The notes: generated by a model from the sequence alone, not told the origin. Counted from the stretch's first letter, positions 15,123 to 25,472 are shown. The stretch: DNA of 64,000 bases from Acidobacteriota bacterium (GCA_035471785.1 DATIPQ010000138.1:52282-116281), one strand, 5' to 3'. Translations and numbers: made by a program.

Positions 15123-17576
15123 ATGGCCCTGCACCGGAGGCTGGGTCGGCTGCGCCGCTTCTTGCTGCTCAATCCCTGTCTGCTGTTGGCAGTGCTGCTG
15201 ACGGCTTTGGTGGCCGCGATCGGACCTCCCGCCCGCCCCGCCTCCCAGGTCGATCTGCAGCGGACGGCCGAGGTCGAGGGCGGCATTGCCGGCCGTCCCC
15301 AGTTGCTCCGCGGAGATCTGCGTCTGCAGGTGCGTCCCCGCAGCCTGCGCCAGAGCGGACGCAGCGTCCCTTATCCACATCTCTTGCAGGTCTCCCTGCC
15401 CTGGGAATCTTCCCAACCCTTGCCCCGCGGCGGCGACCTGGTGCGCTTCAATGCCCACCTGCGCGAGCCCTCTTTTTTCGCTACTCCCGGAGCGCCCGAT
15501 TTCCGCCGCATCTTCTTCCTCAAGGGCATCCTCCACCAGGTCTACCTCAAGTCCGCCCGTCAATTGCGTTTGACCGGGCCGGCTGCAACTGCTTTCTACG
15601 GGCGTCCTTGGAAGGCCGTGCGTGAACTCCTGTCGCGCTACCGCGACCGGCGGCGTCAGCACCTCGATCCCAGAGCCTGGAAAATCCTGGCTGGCGTTTG
15701 TCTGGGATTGAGGCCGGATTGGGACGACGCCGAGTGGAGGCGGCTGCAACGCCTGGGGCTGATCCACCTCTTCGTGGTTTCGGGACTGCACGTGTCGCTG
15801 CTGCTGGCCCTGCTCCACCGCCTGCTGCGCCGCTGGGGACGTGCGGGCACGCTCCTCACGCTGGCTTTGCTGTGGACTTATGTGGCGGCTTCGGGCGCGG
15901 GCGTCCCGGCCCTGCGGGCCGCCCTCATGGGGACTCTCTTCTACCTGCTGTGGACGGAAGGATTGCAGCGCCAACCCCTCAACGCCTTGGGACTGGCCGG
16001 CCTGCTGGTGCTGATCTGCTATCCTGCCAGCCTTTTCCAGCGCGGCTTCCAGTTTTCTTTCCTCTCGCTGCTGGCCATCGGCCTCTTCTACCTCCCCCGC
16101 GCCCGCCTCATCGACCAGGCCTGCCGCGGATGCGCCGACGCGGGCGCCTCCAACCTGCGGGTGGAGCGAACGCCCGCCCAGCGCCTGCGCCGCCGCATGC
16201 GCTTCGCGCTGGAAGAACGGCTGGCTTTCGTCCCCGCCCTCTGGACCCGACGCCCTCTGAGGTGGCTTTCGGCTTTGCTGCGCTGGACGGTTCCCCTGAC
16301 CGTCATCAGCTTCTTCATCCAGATCACCACGCTGCCCCTGGTCCTCGAGCAGTCCAACCGCTGGCTGTGGACGCAAGTGCCTTCCAACCTGTTGCTGACC
16401 CCCGTCATCAGCCTCATGCTGCCTCTGGGGCTCCTCGACCTGTTGCTGTCTGGCCTTCCTGGCGCGGACGCGCTCTCCTCCTGGGCCGTGGAAACGTGGG
16501 GCATCCTCTGCTACGAACTGATGAGGACGGCCGAAGCCGGATCCGTCAGCTCCTTCCTGCCCCATCCCCGTGTATGGGAGGCCGCGCTCTACTTTCTGCT
16601 GCTGCTCATCCCTCATCTGGCCCTCGCGGGCAAGGCCCGCTGGGGAGGGTATCTTGCGCTGCCCTTGCTGCTCTATCTGCGGCTGGCGCTGGCCGGCATG
16701 AGTCCGTCTCCTTGGCCCGCTGAGCTGCTGGCCGTCACGCTCATCGACGTGGGACAGGGAGAGGCCATCCACCTCGCCTACCCCGGAGGCTCCAGCGCCA
16801 TGGTCGATACGGGAGGAAGTTGGCGCAGCAAGGGCCTGTTCGACTTCATCGGATGGCGGGTCACCGCCCGCTACCTGTGGGACATCCGCTCGCCGGCACT
16901 GCGCTACCTTCTGCTCACCCATGAGCATTCCGACCATGCCGGGGCCGCTGCCGTCATCCAAAAGCTTTTCTCCCCCGCCACGCTTTTTCTCTCCCCAGGC
17001 CATCCGCGGGAAGGGAAGCGGCTCTACCGCGGAGACTTCTTCCATCTTGAAGGTGTCGAGCACCGCGTCCTTCATCCGTCTTTGCAGGATCGAGGAAGCG
17101 ACGCCAACAACCGCTCGCTGGTGCTGCTGCTCAGCCACGGCCAGTGCTCGATTCTGCTCACGGGAGATGTCGAGTCCGCCGCAGAGCGCGCCATACGCCA
17201 TCTCTTAGAACCGGTCACCGTTCTCAAGGTAGCTCATCACGGGTCGGCCGGCAGCACCTCCTCGCCATTCCTCCGCGCTGTCGGGCCCCACTTGGCGCTC
17301 ATTTCAGCCGGACGAAGCAACCGCTTCGGCCATCCTTCGCCAAGCCTGCTGGCGCGCCTGGAGGACCGCGCCATCCCCTGGTATTCGACTTCCACCCACG
17401 GCTCCCTGCGCTGGACCAGCGACGGAAGGCAGTGGAATCTGGCGGCATACCTCGGCGAAGCCCGCCGCTTCACAAGCGTCGCCCAGGGCTCTTGCTCGCC
17501 CGCGGCCCATGAGCGGCGCGACCGCCTGCAGCTACTAGGTGGCCAACAAGTTCACACACGCCTCAAGTTTCAGTGA
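15123..17576 (+). CDS. comEC: ComEC/Rec2 DNA uptake channel
   Basis: 817 residues. An N-terminal membrane segment and the DUF4131/OB-fold region (to about 200) precede the competence domain with many helices, including LIHLFVVSGLHVSLLLALLH, the characteristic H-L-x-x-x-S-G-L-H motif. The C-terminal third is a metallo-beta-lactamase domain: VTLIDVGQGEAIHLAY, LTHEHSDHAG and TGDVESAAERA, with KVAHHGS. ComEC moves single-stranded DNA across the inner membrane during transformation. ATG 15123 has no good ribosome-binding site; an upstream GTG about 12 codons earlier is an alternative. The open frame continues far upstream, but that part crosses the inverted-repeat element and is rejected. The last 13 codons and the stop lie inside a dispersed repeat, so the C-terminus has been replaced. 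Confidence 0.9.
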   Translation: MALHRRLGRLRRFLLLNPCLLLAVLLTALVAAIGPPARPASQVDLQRTAEVEGGIAGRPQLLRGDLRLQVRPRSLRQSGRSVPYPHLLQVSLPWESSQPLPRGGDLVRFNAHLREPSFFATPGAPDFRRIFFLKGILHQVYLKSARQLRLTGPAATAFYGRPWKAVRELLSRYRDRRRQHLDPRAWKILAGVCLGLRPDWDDAEWRRLQRLGLIHLFVVSGLHVSLLLALLHRLLRRWGRAGTLLTLALLWTYVAASGAGVPALRAALMGTLFYLLWTEGLQRQPLNALGLAGLLVLICYPASLFQRGFQFSFLSLLAIGLFYLPRARLIDQACRGCADAGASNLRVERTPAQRLRRRMRFALEERLAFVPALWTRRPLRWLSALLRWTVPLTVISFFIQITTLPLVLEQSNRWLWTQVPSNLLLTPVISLMLPLGLLDLLLSGLPGADALSSWAVETWGILCYELMRTAEAGSVSSFLPHPRVWEAALYFLLLLIPHLALAGKARWGGYLALPLLLYLRLALAGMSPSPWPAELLAVTLIDVGQGEAIHLAYPGGSSAMVDTGGSWRSKGLFDFIGWRVTARYLWDIRSPALRYLLLTHEHSDHAGAAAVIQKLFSPATLFLSPGHPREGKRLYRGDFFHLEGVEHRVLHPSLQDRGSDANNRSLVLLLSHGQCSILLTGDVESAAERAIRHLLEPVTVLKVAHHGSAGSTSSPFLRAVGPHLALISAGRSNRFGHPSPSLLARLEDRAIPWYSTSTHGSLRWTSDGRQWNLAAYLGEARRFTSVAQGSCSPAAHERRDRLQLLGGQQVHTRLKFQ

Positions 17577-17610
17577 CCGCGGTGAAGACTTAATTGCTCT
17601 CGGCGGTATG
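17541..17610 (+). repeat. Dispersed repeat B, copy 1
   Basis: A block of about 70 bases beginning GGCCAACAAGTTCACACAC and ending with TTAATTGCTCTCGGCGGTATG. It recurs at 19174-19250 and 42002-42073, and a partial inverted copy is at 25334-25380. This copy overlaps the 3' end of comEC and supplies its stop codon. Confidence 0.75.
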
Positions 17611-17621
17611 ATTGCTACGCA

Positions 17622-17815
17622 TAGTGCTGCCGGTCATTAGTTCTGAGCCAGGGTCCTCCGTTCCTGTCCCTGACAGGGACAGATTCGCCAGCCCAGGGTC
17701 AGCCGCGGCGAGCGTTAGCGAGACGGCGGCGCCACCCTGGGTTTCAGAGGGCAAAGGTCTGAACGCGTGGAATAACGCGACAGGGTGGCTCAAAACTTCT
17801 GACGCACTGCACTAG
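17622..17815 (+). repeat. Dispersed repeat A (MITE-like), copy 1
   Basis: 194 bases with imperfect terminal inverted repeats of about 30 bp (outer ends TAGTGC...GCACTAG; inner TTCTGAGCCA against TGGCTCAAAAC). It holds the palindrome TGTCCCTGACAGGGACA and the paired blocks GCCCAGGG / CACCCTGGG. Other copies are at 18959-19162 and 26647-26848. Together with the adjoining repeat B it fills the comEC-VWFA spacer; the 98 bases up to 17913 hold nothing recognised. Confidence 0.75.
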
Positions 17816-17913
17816 GCCAGCAGGGAAGGCGGCAGGGCCAAAAGCGTCCATAGCATCAAAGCTGGGCCGTCGTCATGAAAGAACACCAAGCAGCGCTCTC
17901 AGCCGGGGAGGGT

Positions 17914-18882
17914 TCATTCAGGGGAGGTCCAGGCGTATTGGCGGCGGTGGAAAATGCGGCCTACGTCGGCCCGGCATTCCACTTCGATCTGGCGGAAGCG
18001 CCGGTCGGACTGGTGGGGAGGTTCGAAGGTGAGCAGGTACTGGTTCTTCAGCTCGCGCGCCACCTGAGCGTAGCTGCTGCGCAGTTCCACCAGCCGGGTT
18101 GGGAAGAGCACGCGTCCGCCGGTGGCTTCGGCCAGATGCTGCATGGCCGTCTCTTTTTCCTCGAAATAGATCTCGACGTAGTCCTGATCCTCTTCCAGCA
18201 CCTTCTTCATGACTTCGTTGAGAAATTCCACCCGGTTGCTCTTGGCCACCTGGGGCTTGATGATGCGGGTGCGGCTGACGATGTAGAGCGAGACGTCGTT
18301 CTCGAGCAGGCTGTGGATGGTTTCTTCGTAGTTGCTCAGGCTCTGGTTGTCGAGACCGTCGGTCAGCACGATGATGACCCGCCGTCCGCTCACCATCTTG
18401 ATGGTTTCGCGGGTGGTTTCCAGCAGCGCGTCCCAAAGGGCGGTCCGCAAGCCCGGTTCCAGCTTCTTGAGGGCCTTCTTGATCTTCTTGCGACGGTTGG
18501 TCCAGCCTTGCAGCACCTCCACCGTCTCGGCGAAGCTGATGAGGGCGAAGTTGTCTTGGGGACCGAAAGCCGAGACGAAGCGGAGGGCGGCCACCTTGAT
18601 CTCGTCGATCTCATCTTCCAGGCTGCCGCTCACGTCGAGCAGCAGGGCCACGTTGACGGGCGCTTCGGTGAGGAGGAAGTTCTCGATGGGACGCTGTGAG
18701 CCCTCGTCCAGCACCCTGAAGTCGTCGCGGGTCAGATTGTTGATGAGCTTGCCCCGCTCATCCATGACGGTGACGGGAACCTTGATGAAATTGGAGCGGA
18801 CGCGGAAAGTGGGCGAAGGATCGTCCTGTGCCAAAGGGAAAAGCGGAAAAAAGAGCAGCAGCAGCACGAGAAGACGGCGCAT
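17914..18882 (-). CDS. Secreted VWFA-domain protein, acidobacterial type
   Basis: 322 residues. A signal peptide (RLLVLLLLFFPLFPLAQ) is followed by FRVRSNFIKVPVTVMDERGK and LTRDDFRVLDEG, the entry segment typical of the acidobacterial VWFA family (TIGR03436 as I remember it). The VWA domain has the MIDAS motif DVSGS near residue 98, a conserved Thr region and VIIVLTDGLDNQSLSN. These proteins are probably periplasmic or surface-exposed and metal-dependent in ligand binding; no ligand is known. TATACT lies only six bases before ATG 18882, so the mRNA may be leaderless. The gene is bracketed by repeats A and B on both sides. Confidence 0.88.
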   Translation of the reverse strand: MRRLLVLLLLFFPLFPLAQDDPSPTFRVRSNFIKVPVTVMDERGKLINNLTRDDFRVLDEGSQRPIENFLLTEAPVNVALLLDVSGSLEDEIDEIKVAALRFVSAFGPQDNFALISFAETVEVLQGWTNRRKKIKKALKKLEPGLRTALWDALLETTRETIKMVSGRRVIIVLTDGLDNQSLSNYEETIHSLLENDVSLYIVSRTRIIKPQVAKSNRVEFLNEVMKKVLEEDQDYVEIYFEEKETAMQHLAEATGGRVLFPTRLVELRSSYAQVARELKNQYLLTFEPPHQSDRRFRQIEVECRADVGRIFHRRQYAWTSPE

Positions 18883-18958
18883 GGCAACAGTATAGCATCA
18901 CGCCAAGTGGGCAATATCTGCCCGCTTCAGACGGCAGATTCTGCCCGCCCGCCAGATT

Positions 18959-19162
18959 CTAGGGCCGCCGGTCATAAGTTCTGAGATCGGGCCTCCCGTT
19001 CTTGTCCCTGACAGGGACAGATTCGCCAGCCCAGGGATCAGCCGCGGCGAGCGCCAGCGAGACGGCGGCGCCACCCTGGGTTTTCAGACGGCCAAGGCGT
19101 GAACGCTGAAAGCGTGGAATAACGCGACGGGGTGGCTCAAAACTTCTGGCGCACTGCACTAG
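18959..19162 (+). repeat. Dispersed repeat A, copy 2
   Basis: 204 bases bounded on both sides by CTAGGGCCG, a nine-base direct repeat that could be a target duplication. Same orientation and internal palindromes as copies 1 and 3. It lies upstream of the VWFA gene. With repeat B copy 2 it fills most of the 18883-19258 spacer. Confidence 0.75.
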
Positions 19163-19173
19163 GGCCGACAGGC

Positions 19174-19250
19174 GGCCAACAAGTTCACACACAAGCTAGT
19201 TTCAGCGACTGCGGTGAAGGCCAATTGCTCTCGGCGGCATGAGGCTGCTC
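19174..19250 (+). repeat. Dispersed repeat B, copy 2
   Basis: About 77 bases (GGCCAACAAGTTCACACAC ... CCAATTGCTCTCGGCGGCAT). It ends eight bases before the stop codon of the convergent-side sigma-54 activator gene at 19259. Confidence 0.75.
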
Positions 19251-19258
19251 GTCAGATT

Positions 19259-20686
19259 CTAGGAAGCCGAAAAATCCTCCAGCAGATTCATACGGCGCAG
19301 TTTCTCCACCAGGGTGGTTCGCTTCAGGTTGAGCAGGCGGGCCGCCTTGCCCTTGTTGCCCTGGGTGCGCTTGAGCGACTGGCAAATCAGGTTCTTCTCC
19401 AGTTCGCTGACCACCTGATTGAGATTGATGCCCTCGTTGGGAAGCTGAAGGTAGTTTTTGAGCAGCTCCCCTTCAGGCGTGATGCCTTCGCCTGCTTCGC
19501 CTCCGAATAGAGAAGGAAAATGCTCCACGTCCAGCACCTGGTCTTCGCCGGCCAGCACGCAGGCCAATTCCAGCACGTTGCGCATTTCGCGCACGTTTCC
19601 GGGCCACTTGTGGGCCATCAGAAGCTTGAGGGCGGCGGGGGAGATCTTGCGTTCGGCTTCGTCGTCCTCCTGGGCTACCAGCTTGAGGAAGTGGTTGACC
19701 AGCAGCGGAATGTCGTCTTTGCGTTCATGCAAGGCGGGGAGCTGGATGGGCACCACGTTGAGGCGGTAGAAAAGGTCTTCCCGGAATTCGCCGTCCTCCA
19801 CCTTCTTGCGCAGGTTGGCGTTGGTGGCGGCCAGGATGCGTACGTCCACCCTTACCGTCTGGTTGGAACCGAGCTTTTGAAACTCGCGCTCTTCCAGAAC
19901 CCGCAACAGCTTGATCTGCAAGTTCATCGGCATGGTGCCGATTTCGTCCAGGAAAAGGGTGCCGCCGTTGGCCTGCTCGAATTTGCCGATACGGCTTTGA
20001 CGGGCATCCGTGTAGGCGCCCCTTATGTGCCCGAAGAGCTCGTCTTCCAGCAGATTCTCAGGGATGGCCCCGCAATTGATGGCCACGAAAGGAGCTTTGG
20101 CACGCGGACTCTGATTGTGGATGGCGCGCGCCACCAGTTCCTTGCCCGTGCCGCTCTCGCCGCTGATGAGGACGGTCTGGCTGCGTCCCGCCACCAGTTC
20201 CATGAGGCGAAAGACCTTCTTCATGGAGGCGCTGCGCCCCACCATGCTGCGGGGCTTGCGGAAAGCGACCACGTTGGAATCGGTTTCCAGTTGGCGCCGC
20301 TTTTCCTCCATCAATTCGTCGATGCGGCTGCCCAGTTCGTTGACCTTGAAAGGCTTGGAAATCAGGTCGGCGGCGCCTTTTTTAAAGGCCCGCGCTGCCA
20401 CCTCCATATCCTTGACTCCGGTCATGATCATGACCTTGGTCATGGGACAACGAGATTGGATCTCTTCAAACACCGTGAGTCCGTCGGCGTCAGGCAACAG
20501 ATAATCGGCCAAGACCAGGTCGAAGACCTGCTCGGTCAACTTGCTGCGTGCCTCGCCGGCGGTGGATGCGCTCTCGACTTCCCAACCTTCATCCTGCAAG
20601 TAGTCTCGGAGTGCGCTGGTCAAATCGATATCATCTTCCAGCACCAGCACCGAGGGTTGTTGAACCGCTTGAGCTGCTTCCGCCAT
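19259..20686 (-). CDS. NtrC-family sigma-54 response regulator
   Basis: 475 residues from ATG 20686 (GGAGG upstream). Receiver domain at about 10-125 with the phospho-acceptor Asp in LADYLLPDADG; AAA+ domain with Walker A GESGTGKE and GGTLFLDEIG; C-terminal Fis-type helix-turn-helix (NKGKAARLLNLKRTTLVEKL). It should activate sigma-54 promoters after phosphorylation. The sigma-54 contact loop normally reads GAFTGA but here reads GAYTDA: the Thr is kept while the second Gly is Asp, which may alter coupling. It is divergent from the flagellar regulatory operon, whose sigma-54 promoter lies in the same spacer, and may be its activator in the role FleQ/FlrA plays elsewhere (inference). The gene ends beside repeat B. 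Confidence 0.9.
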   Translation of the reverse strand: MAEAAQAVQQPSVLVLEDDIDLTSALRDYLQDEGWEVESASTAGEARSKLTEQVFDLVLADYLLPDADGLTVFEEIQSRCPMTKVMIMTGVKDMEVAARAFKKGAADLISKPFKVNELGSRIDELMEEKRRQLETDSNVVAFRKPRSMVGRSASMKKVFRLMELVAGRSQTVLISGESGTGKELVARAIHNQSPRAKAPFVAINCGAIPENLLEDELFGHIRGAYTDARQSRIGKFEQANGGTLFLDEIGTMPMNLQIKLLRVLEEREFQKLGSNQTVRVDVRILAATNANLRKKVEDGEFREDLFYRLNVVPIQLPALHERKDDIPLLVNHFLKLVAQEDDEAERKISPAALKLLMAHKWPGNVREMRNVLELACVLAGEDQVLDVEHFPSLFGGEAGEGITPEGELLKNYLQLPNEGINLNQVVSELEKNLICQSLKRTQGNKGKAARLLNLKRTTLVEKLRRMNLLEDFSAS

Positions 20687-20735
20687 GTTTCCTCCCGCTA
20701 ACTCGTGCTTCCCCCGCATCGGCTGCGGCTACCAG

Positions 20736-20752
20736 TTGGCAGGCAAATTGCT
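20736..20752 (+). promoter_or_regulatory. Sigma-54 promoter upstream of the small ORF at 21077
   Basis: TTGGCAGGCAAATTGCT matches the -24/-12 consensus, with GG and GC separated by exactly ten bases. Transcription would start near 20763 and run toward 21077, giving a leader of about 310 bases in which I see no gene. It overlaps the probable sigma-70 promoter of the divergent activator gene. Confidence 0.65.
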
Positions 20753-20757
20753 TCACT

Positions 20758-20787
20758 AGTAAACCTTGCCGTTTGGGTGTATGTCAA
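20758..20787 (-). promoter_or_regulatory. Sigma-70-type promoter for the NtrC-family gene
   Basis: On the minus strand TTGACA (20787-20782) is followed after 18 bases by TTTACT (20763-20758). It lies about 70 bases upstream of ATG 20686 and next to the oppositely directed sigma-54 site. Confidence 0.45.
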
Positions 20788-21076
20788 GGCCTATATTGAG
20801 ATCAGCCATCCGTCTGACGAATGCCAAATCTTCAACGGTTGCTTTCACACTTGTCAGTCGAAGTCGTGCTTCCCCCCGCGAGCCCTCTGTTCACCTAAGT
20901 TGTAGACGAGACCGGCGGGTTCTTTGCCTCTTCCCTAGTTTAAGCAATCTCAGTGCCAAGAAGTGGAAAAAAATGCCTGTCAAGCCTAAAGTCTTTTGCA
21001 ACCTGAGCCGATGTGAAGCTTGAGGACCGGGGCCCAAGTTCTCAAAGAAGTCGCATGGAGGCGCACGGTAAATCCG

Positions 21077-21319
21077 ATGATCGAATTCACTGGACAGGTC
21101 AACCCCATCCTGCGGATCGCTGAGAGGCAGAGCGCTCTTCAAGGCAGGCGTGAAGCCGCTTTAGAAAACAAAGCACGCACCTCTCAGGCGGCCTCGGCGG
21201 CCCACTCCCTGGCGGCCTCCGAGGAGGGTCCCGGCGTGGTCAACTTCGAATACGTTCCTTCGGGACGGGTTCAGCTCAACCAACAGGAGCGCCAGCACCT
21301 CATCGATTTTTTCGAGTAG
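21077..21319 (+). CDS. Small protein of unknown function upstream of flagellar regulators
   Basis: 80 residues from ATG 21077 (MIEFTGQVNPILRIAERQSA); an in-frame TTG at 21020 would add 19 residues, and neither has a strong ribosome-binding site. The sequence is polar, Ala/Gln/Glu rich and mostly helical, ending GRVQLNQQERQHLIDFFE. No signal or membrane segment. It lies between a sigma-54 promoter at 20736 and another at 21539, so it may be a flagellar accessory protein such as a chaperone or anti-activator, but this is only from position. Confidence 0.5.
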   Translation: MIEFTGQVNPILRIAERQSALQGRREAALENKARTSQAASAAHSLAASEEGPGVVNFEYVPSGRVQLNQQERQHLIDFFE

Positions 21320-21538
21320 CGGGTGCTGTACTTTCCGCCCGTCCATTCCTTGACGGACGCTTTGTCAAAAACTTGACACTGCTTGAGATTTTCTGCGTCC
21401 GCCCCTTGCCGCCTCTTGCAGCAACATCCCCCGGCGCCCTTCGGCTGCCTTGTTTTCGCCTATTGATAAGGCGGGCGCGGGCCAGGCGGGCGGCGCGCGA
21501 GGGCGGGTTCGGCTCATTCGACGGCCTACGTCGGCGCC

Positions 21539-21555
21539 TTGGCATGGGGCTTGCT
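21539..21555 (+). promoter_or_regulatory. Sigma-54 promoter of the sensor/flrB/flrC operon
   Basis: TTGGCATGGGGCTTGCT has the invariant GG and GC with ten bases between them. The predicted start is near 21566, 18 bases before the GGAGGA site and 30 bases before the TTG start at 21596. Confidence 0.7.
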
Positions 21556-21595
21556 TCGCTGCTCCTCTGCACGTGTTTTTTGTGGAGGAACCGAT

Positions 21596-22765
21596 TTGAA
21601 CACGCTCATCCTGGCCACTTCCGACGACAGCCTGCAGAGCTGGACCGCAGAGGATTTTCCCGCCTTGCAGTCGGTGCCTTTCGTCCAGGCCGACACCGAG
21701 AGCTGGAACCGGGCGGTGGCCGTCTTCCTGGACCGGGGGCAATCAGGCCTCCGGGATGAAATACCTGATCATTGCAAGGCCCCTCTGCTCTGTGTGGCGG
21801 ACCGCCAGGAGCGGGAGCGCCTTGAACAAGAAGGGATTTTTCAGGTCTTCCCTTCCGCTCCTGCACGCCAGGAGTGGACCTCCTCGCTGCGGCGCGCGCT
21901 GCGCCTCGCGCGCGCCGAGCGAAGGGTGGAACACTTGCGCCGGCTCAATCGCCGCCGTCGCCGCGAGATCCGCGACCTGTGGCGGACGGGTGAAATCGTC
22001 CGCGAGATGACCAGCACCCTCTACATCGAAGACATCCTCAAGAGCATCCTCCACGGCGTCCGGCGCCATCTTGAACTGGACCGCGTCATGTTGGGGCTGA
22101 TCAACGGCTCCTCCAAGCGCGAGGAGATCAAGGTGGCGCTGGGCATCGACCGCGATCGACTGGAAGGAGCGGTGTGGGCCGTCGATGAAAGCTCTCCCGT
22201 GTGGACGCGCCTGGCCAGCCGCGGCACTCCCATGCGGGTGGAGATCGAGCAGGAAAGGGGCCTGCCGCCCTTCATCACGCGGGTCTTTCCCAAGGCCTTC
22301 GTGAAGGCGCCTCTGATTGTGCGCAAGCAGATCCTGGGAACCATCATGTGCGACCGTTCCCGGGGTGAGATCAGCGCTCGCGACCTGCGTCTGCTCAGGG
22401 TCTTCTGCCAGTACGCCGCCATCGCCATCCAGAACGCCCGCCTCTATTACGACGTGCTCAAGTCGGAAGAGGAACTGCGCGAGGCTCACGACAAACTGGT
22501 CAGGGCCGAACGGATGGCCGTGATCGGGCAGATCGCGGTGAGCATCAACCACGAGATCAACAATCCGCTCTGCAATATCAGCCTGATCGCTCAGACGGTC
22601 AACGACCAACCCGAGGGCGAGCTGTCTCCGCGTCTGCGCCAGATGCTGGCAGATCTGGAGGAGAACGTCGACCGAATCCAGGCCGTCACACGCAAGCTGG
22701 CGGGACTCAAAGAAGCGCCTCTGACCGAATACTTGCCCAATCAGATGATGGTGGACCTGAAATGA
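21596..22765 (+). CDS. GAF-domain sensor with HisKA but no kinase ATPase domain
   Basis: 389 residues from TTG 21596, six bases after GGAGGA. Residues 1-110 form a compact unit resembling a degenerate receiver. A helical, very Arg-rich linker (RRVEHLRRLNRRRRREI) leads into a GAF domain at about 145-300 (LDRVMLGLINGSSKREEIKV ... CQYAAIAIQNARLYYDV). It ends with a HisKA dimerisation helix pair bearing the phospho-acceptor motif SINHEINNPLCNI. The protein stops at about 85 residues after that motif; no HATPase N, G1 or G2 box is present. ATGA couples it to a complete kinase. It may be phosphorylated in trans, heterodimerise with the next kinase, or regulate it. Confidence 0.8.
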   Translation: MNTLILATSDDSLQSWTAEDFPALQSVPFVQADTESWNRAVAVFLDRGQSGLRDEIPDHCKAPLLCVADRQERERLEQEGIFQVFPSAPARQEWTSSLRRALRLARAERRVEHLRRLNRRRRREIRDLWRTGEIVREMTSTLYIEDILKSILHGVRRHLELDRVMLGLINGSSKREEIKVALGIDRDRLEGAVWAVDESSPVWTRLASRGTPMRVEIEQERGLPPFITRVFPKAFVKAPLIVRKQILGTIMCDRSRGEISARDLRLLRVFCQYAAIAIQNARLYYDVLKSEEELREAHDKLVRAERMAVIGQIAVSINHEINNPLCNISLIAQTVNDQPEGELSPRLRQMLADLEENVDRIQAVTRKLAGLKEAPLTEYLPNQMMVDLK

Positions 22766-24002
22766 GCTTGCCAGCCCTTGAAGACCGATCGAGCGCCCCC
22801 AAAGCCGGCGCAAAAGACACCGAAAGGCTGCGTCAGGCCTTTGATTCCTTCGCCGAGATCTCCTCTTCGCTGGAAAAAGCCTACGGCGACTTGCAGGCCA
22901 AAGTGCGCAGCCTCTCTCGCCAGCTCGAGGAGAGCAACGACTATCTGGAAACGGTATTGCAGAGCTTGCCTTGCGGCGTTTTGGTGGTCGACGGTCAGGA
23001 GCGCGTCAAGACGCTCAACCGTCAGGCCAGGGAACTGTTGGGGCTGCAAGGGCAAGTTTGGGGGCAGCCGTCGGAAGGATCCCTTTCAACCTCCCGGGGA
23101 TCCTGTCCGGCGCTGCCGTCCTTGCGCGAATTGATTGAGAGCATCCCCTGCGGCCAGGACTTCGCGGTCCTCTTCAGCCGCAGTCCCGCCCCCCGAGAGA
23201 TCACTCTGCAGCAGCCGCGGCCGCGGCATCTGGCCTGCGCCTTCTCCTCCACCAAGCGGGGAGAGCGGCTGCTGGTGCTTCAAGACATTACCGAACTGCG
23301 CCGCCTGCAAGAGCGGATGCGTCGTCAGGAGCGGTTGGCCGCCATGGGCGAAATGGCCTTCGAGGTGGCTCACGAGATCCGCAACCCGCTGACCGGACTG
23401 GGCCTGTTCGCGTCCTTGCTGCGCGAGGACGACCTTTCGCCTGAAGAACGCAACCGCTTCGTCGACAACATCGAGATCGGAATCCGCACCTTGGACGTCA
23501 CGCTCACCAACATGCTCTGCTTCTCGCGCCGCAAAGAGCCTGATAAGCAGCCCTTGGATCTGGCCGCACTGCTGCAGACCACGCTCGATTTCATGAGTCC
23601 GGTGGCCCAGGAACGCGGCATCGAGCTGCGTACCCGCTTCGAAAGCCGGGCCCTGGTCGAGGCCGATGAAGAAATGATGCGCCAGGTCTTCATGAACCTG
23701 GTCCTCAATGCCCTGCAAGCCCAGTCCCGAGGCGGGAGCCTGGAGGCTGGCACGCAAGAGCTGGGAGAAAGCTTGCAGGTCCATATCCGCGACAGCGGTC
23801 CGGGCTACCGGCAGGACGGCAACGCGGTCTTCGAGCCTCGCTTCGCCACCGACGAAAAGGGCCGCGGACTGGGACTGGGAGTGGTCAAGAAAGTGGTCGA
23901 AGCCCATGGAGGCGAGGTGCGCCTGAGCAGCCGCCAGGATCAATCGGGCCGCGGCGGCGGCAACCAATTCACTTTGATTTTCCCTTTGGGAGCTGAAAGC
24001 CG

Positions 24003-24006
<4 letters not shown>
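22762..24006 (+). CDS. flrB: FlrB/NtrB-like sensor histidine kinase
   Basis: 414 residues, cytoplasmic. A coiled-coil N-terminus (SLEKAYGDLQAKVRSLSRQL) is followed by a PAS-like domain at about 65-185 (VLQSLPCGVLVVDGQERVKT), then HisKA with the phospho-acceptor in FEVAHEIRNPLTG, and a HATPase domain with N box NLVLNALQA, G1 DSGPG and G2 GRGLGLGVVKK. No membrane segment, as in FleS/FlrB kinases of polar flagellar systems. Overlaps both neighbours by four bases (ATGA), so the three genes form one translational unit. It should phosphorylate the downstream FlrC-like regulator. Gene symbol assigned by context. Confidence 0.85.
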
Positions 24007-25331
<1,325 letters not shown>

Positions 25332-25333
25332 CG

Positions 25334-25380
25334 AGCAGCCTCATACCGCCGAGAGCAATCGGGCCTCACGGCGGTCGCTG
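25334..25380 (-). repeat. Dispersed repeat B, partial inverted copy
   Basis: About 47 bases matching the distal half of repeat B in reverse orientation (minus strand: CAGCGACC ... ATTGCTCTCGGCGGTATGAG). It starts three bases after the flrC stop codon. Confidence 0.6.
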
Positions 25381-25472
25381 ATGATTGGCTCGTGAGTGAC
25401 GGCCGCTTCGCGAACGGCTCCCCGGGCAGGATTTGCCCAGTCTCCTGCCTGGAGGGAGCCCGGAGGTGCCTG

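Noticed and set aside
25392-25472. 27-codon upstream extension of flgB
   Set aside because: It lies just behind the repeat B fragment, is not FlgB-like, and ATG 25473 has a good ribosome-binding site.
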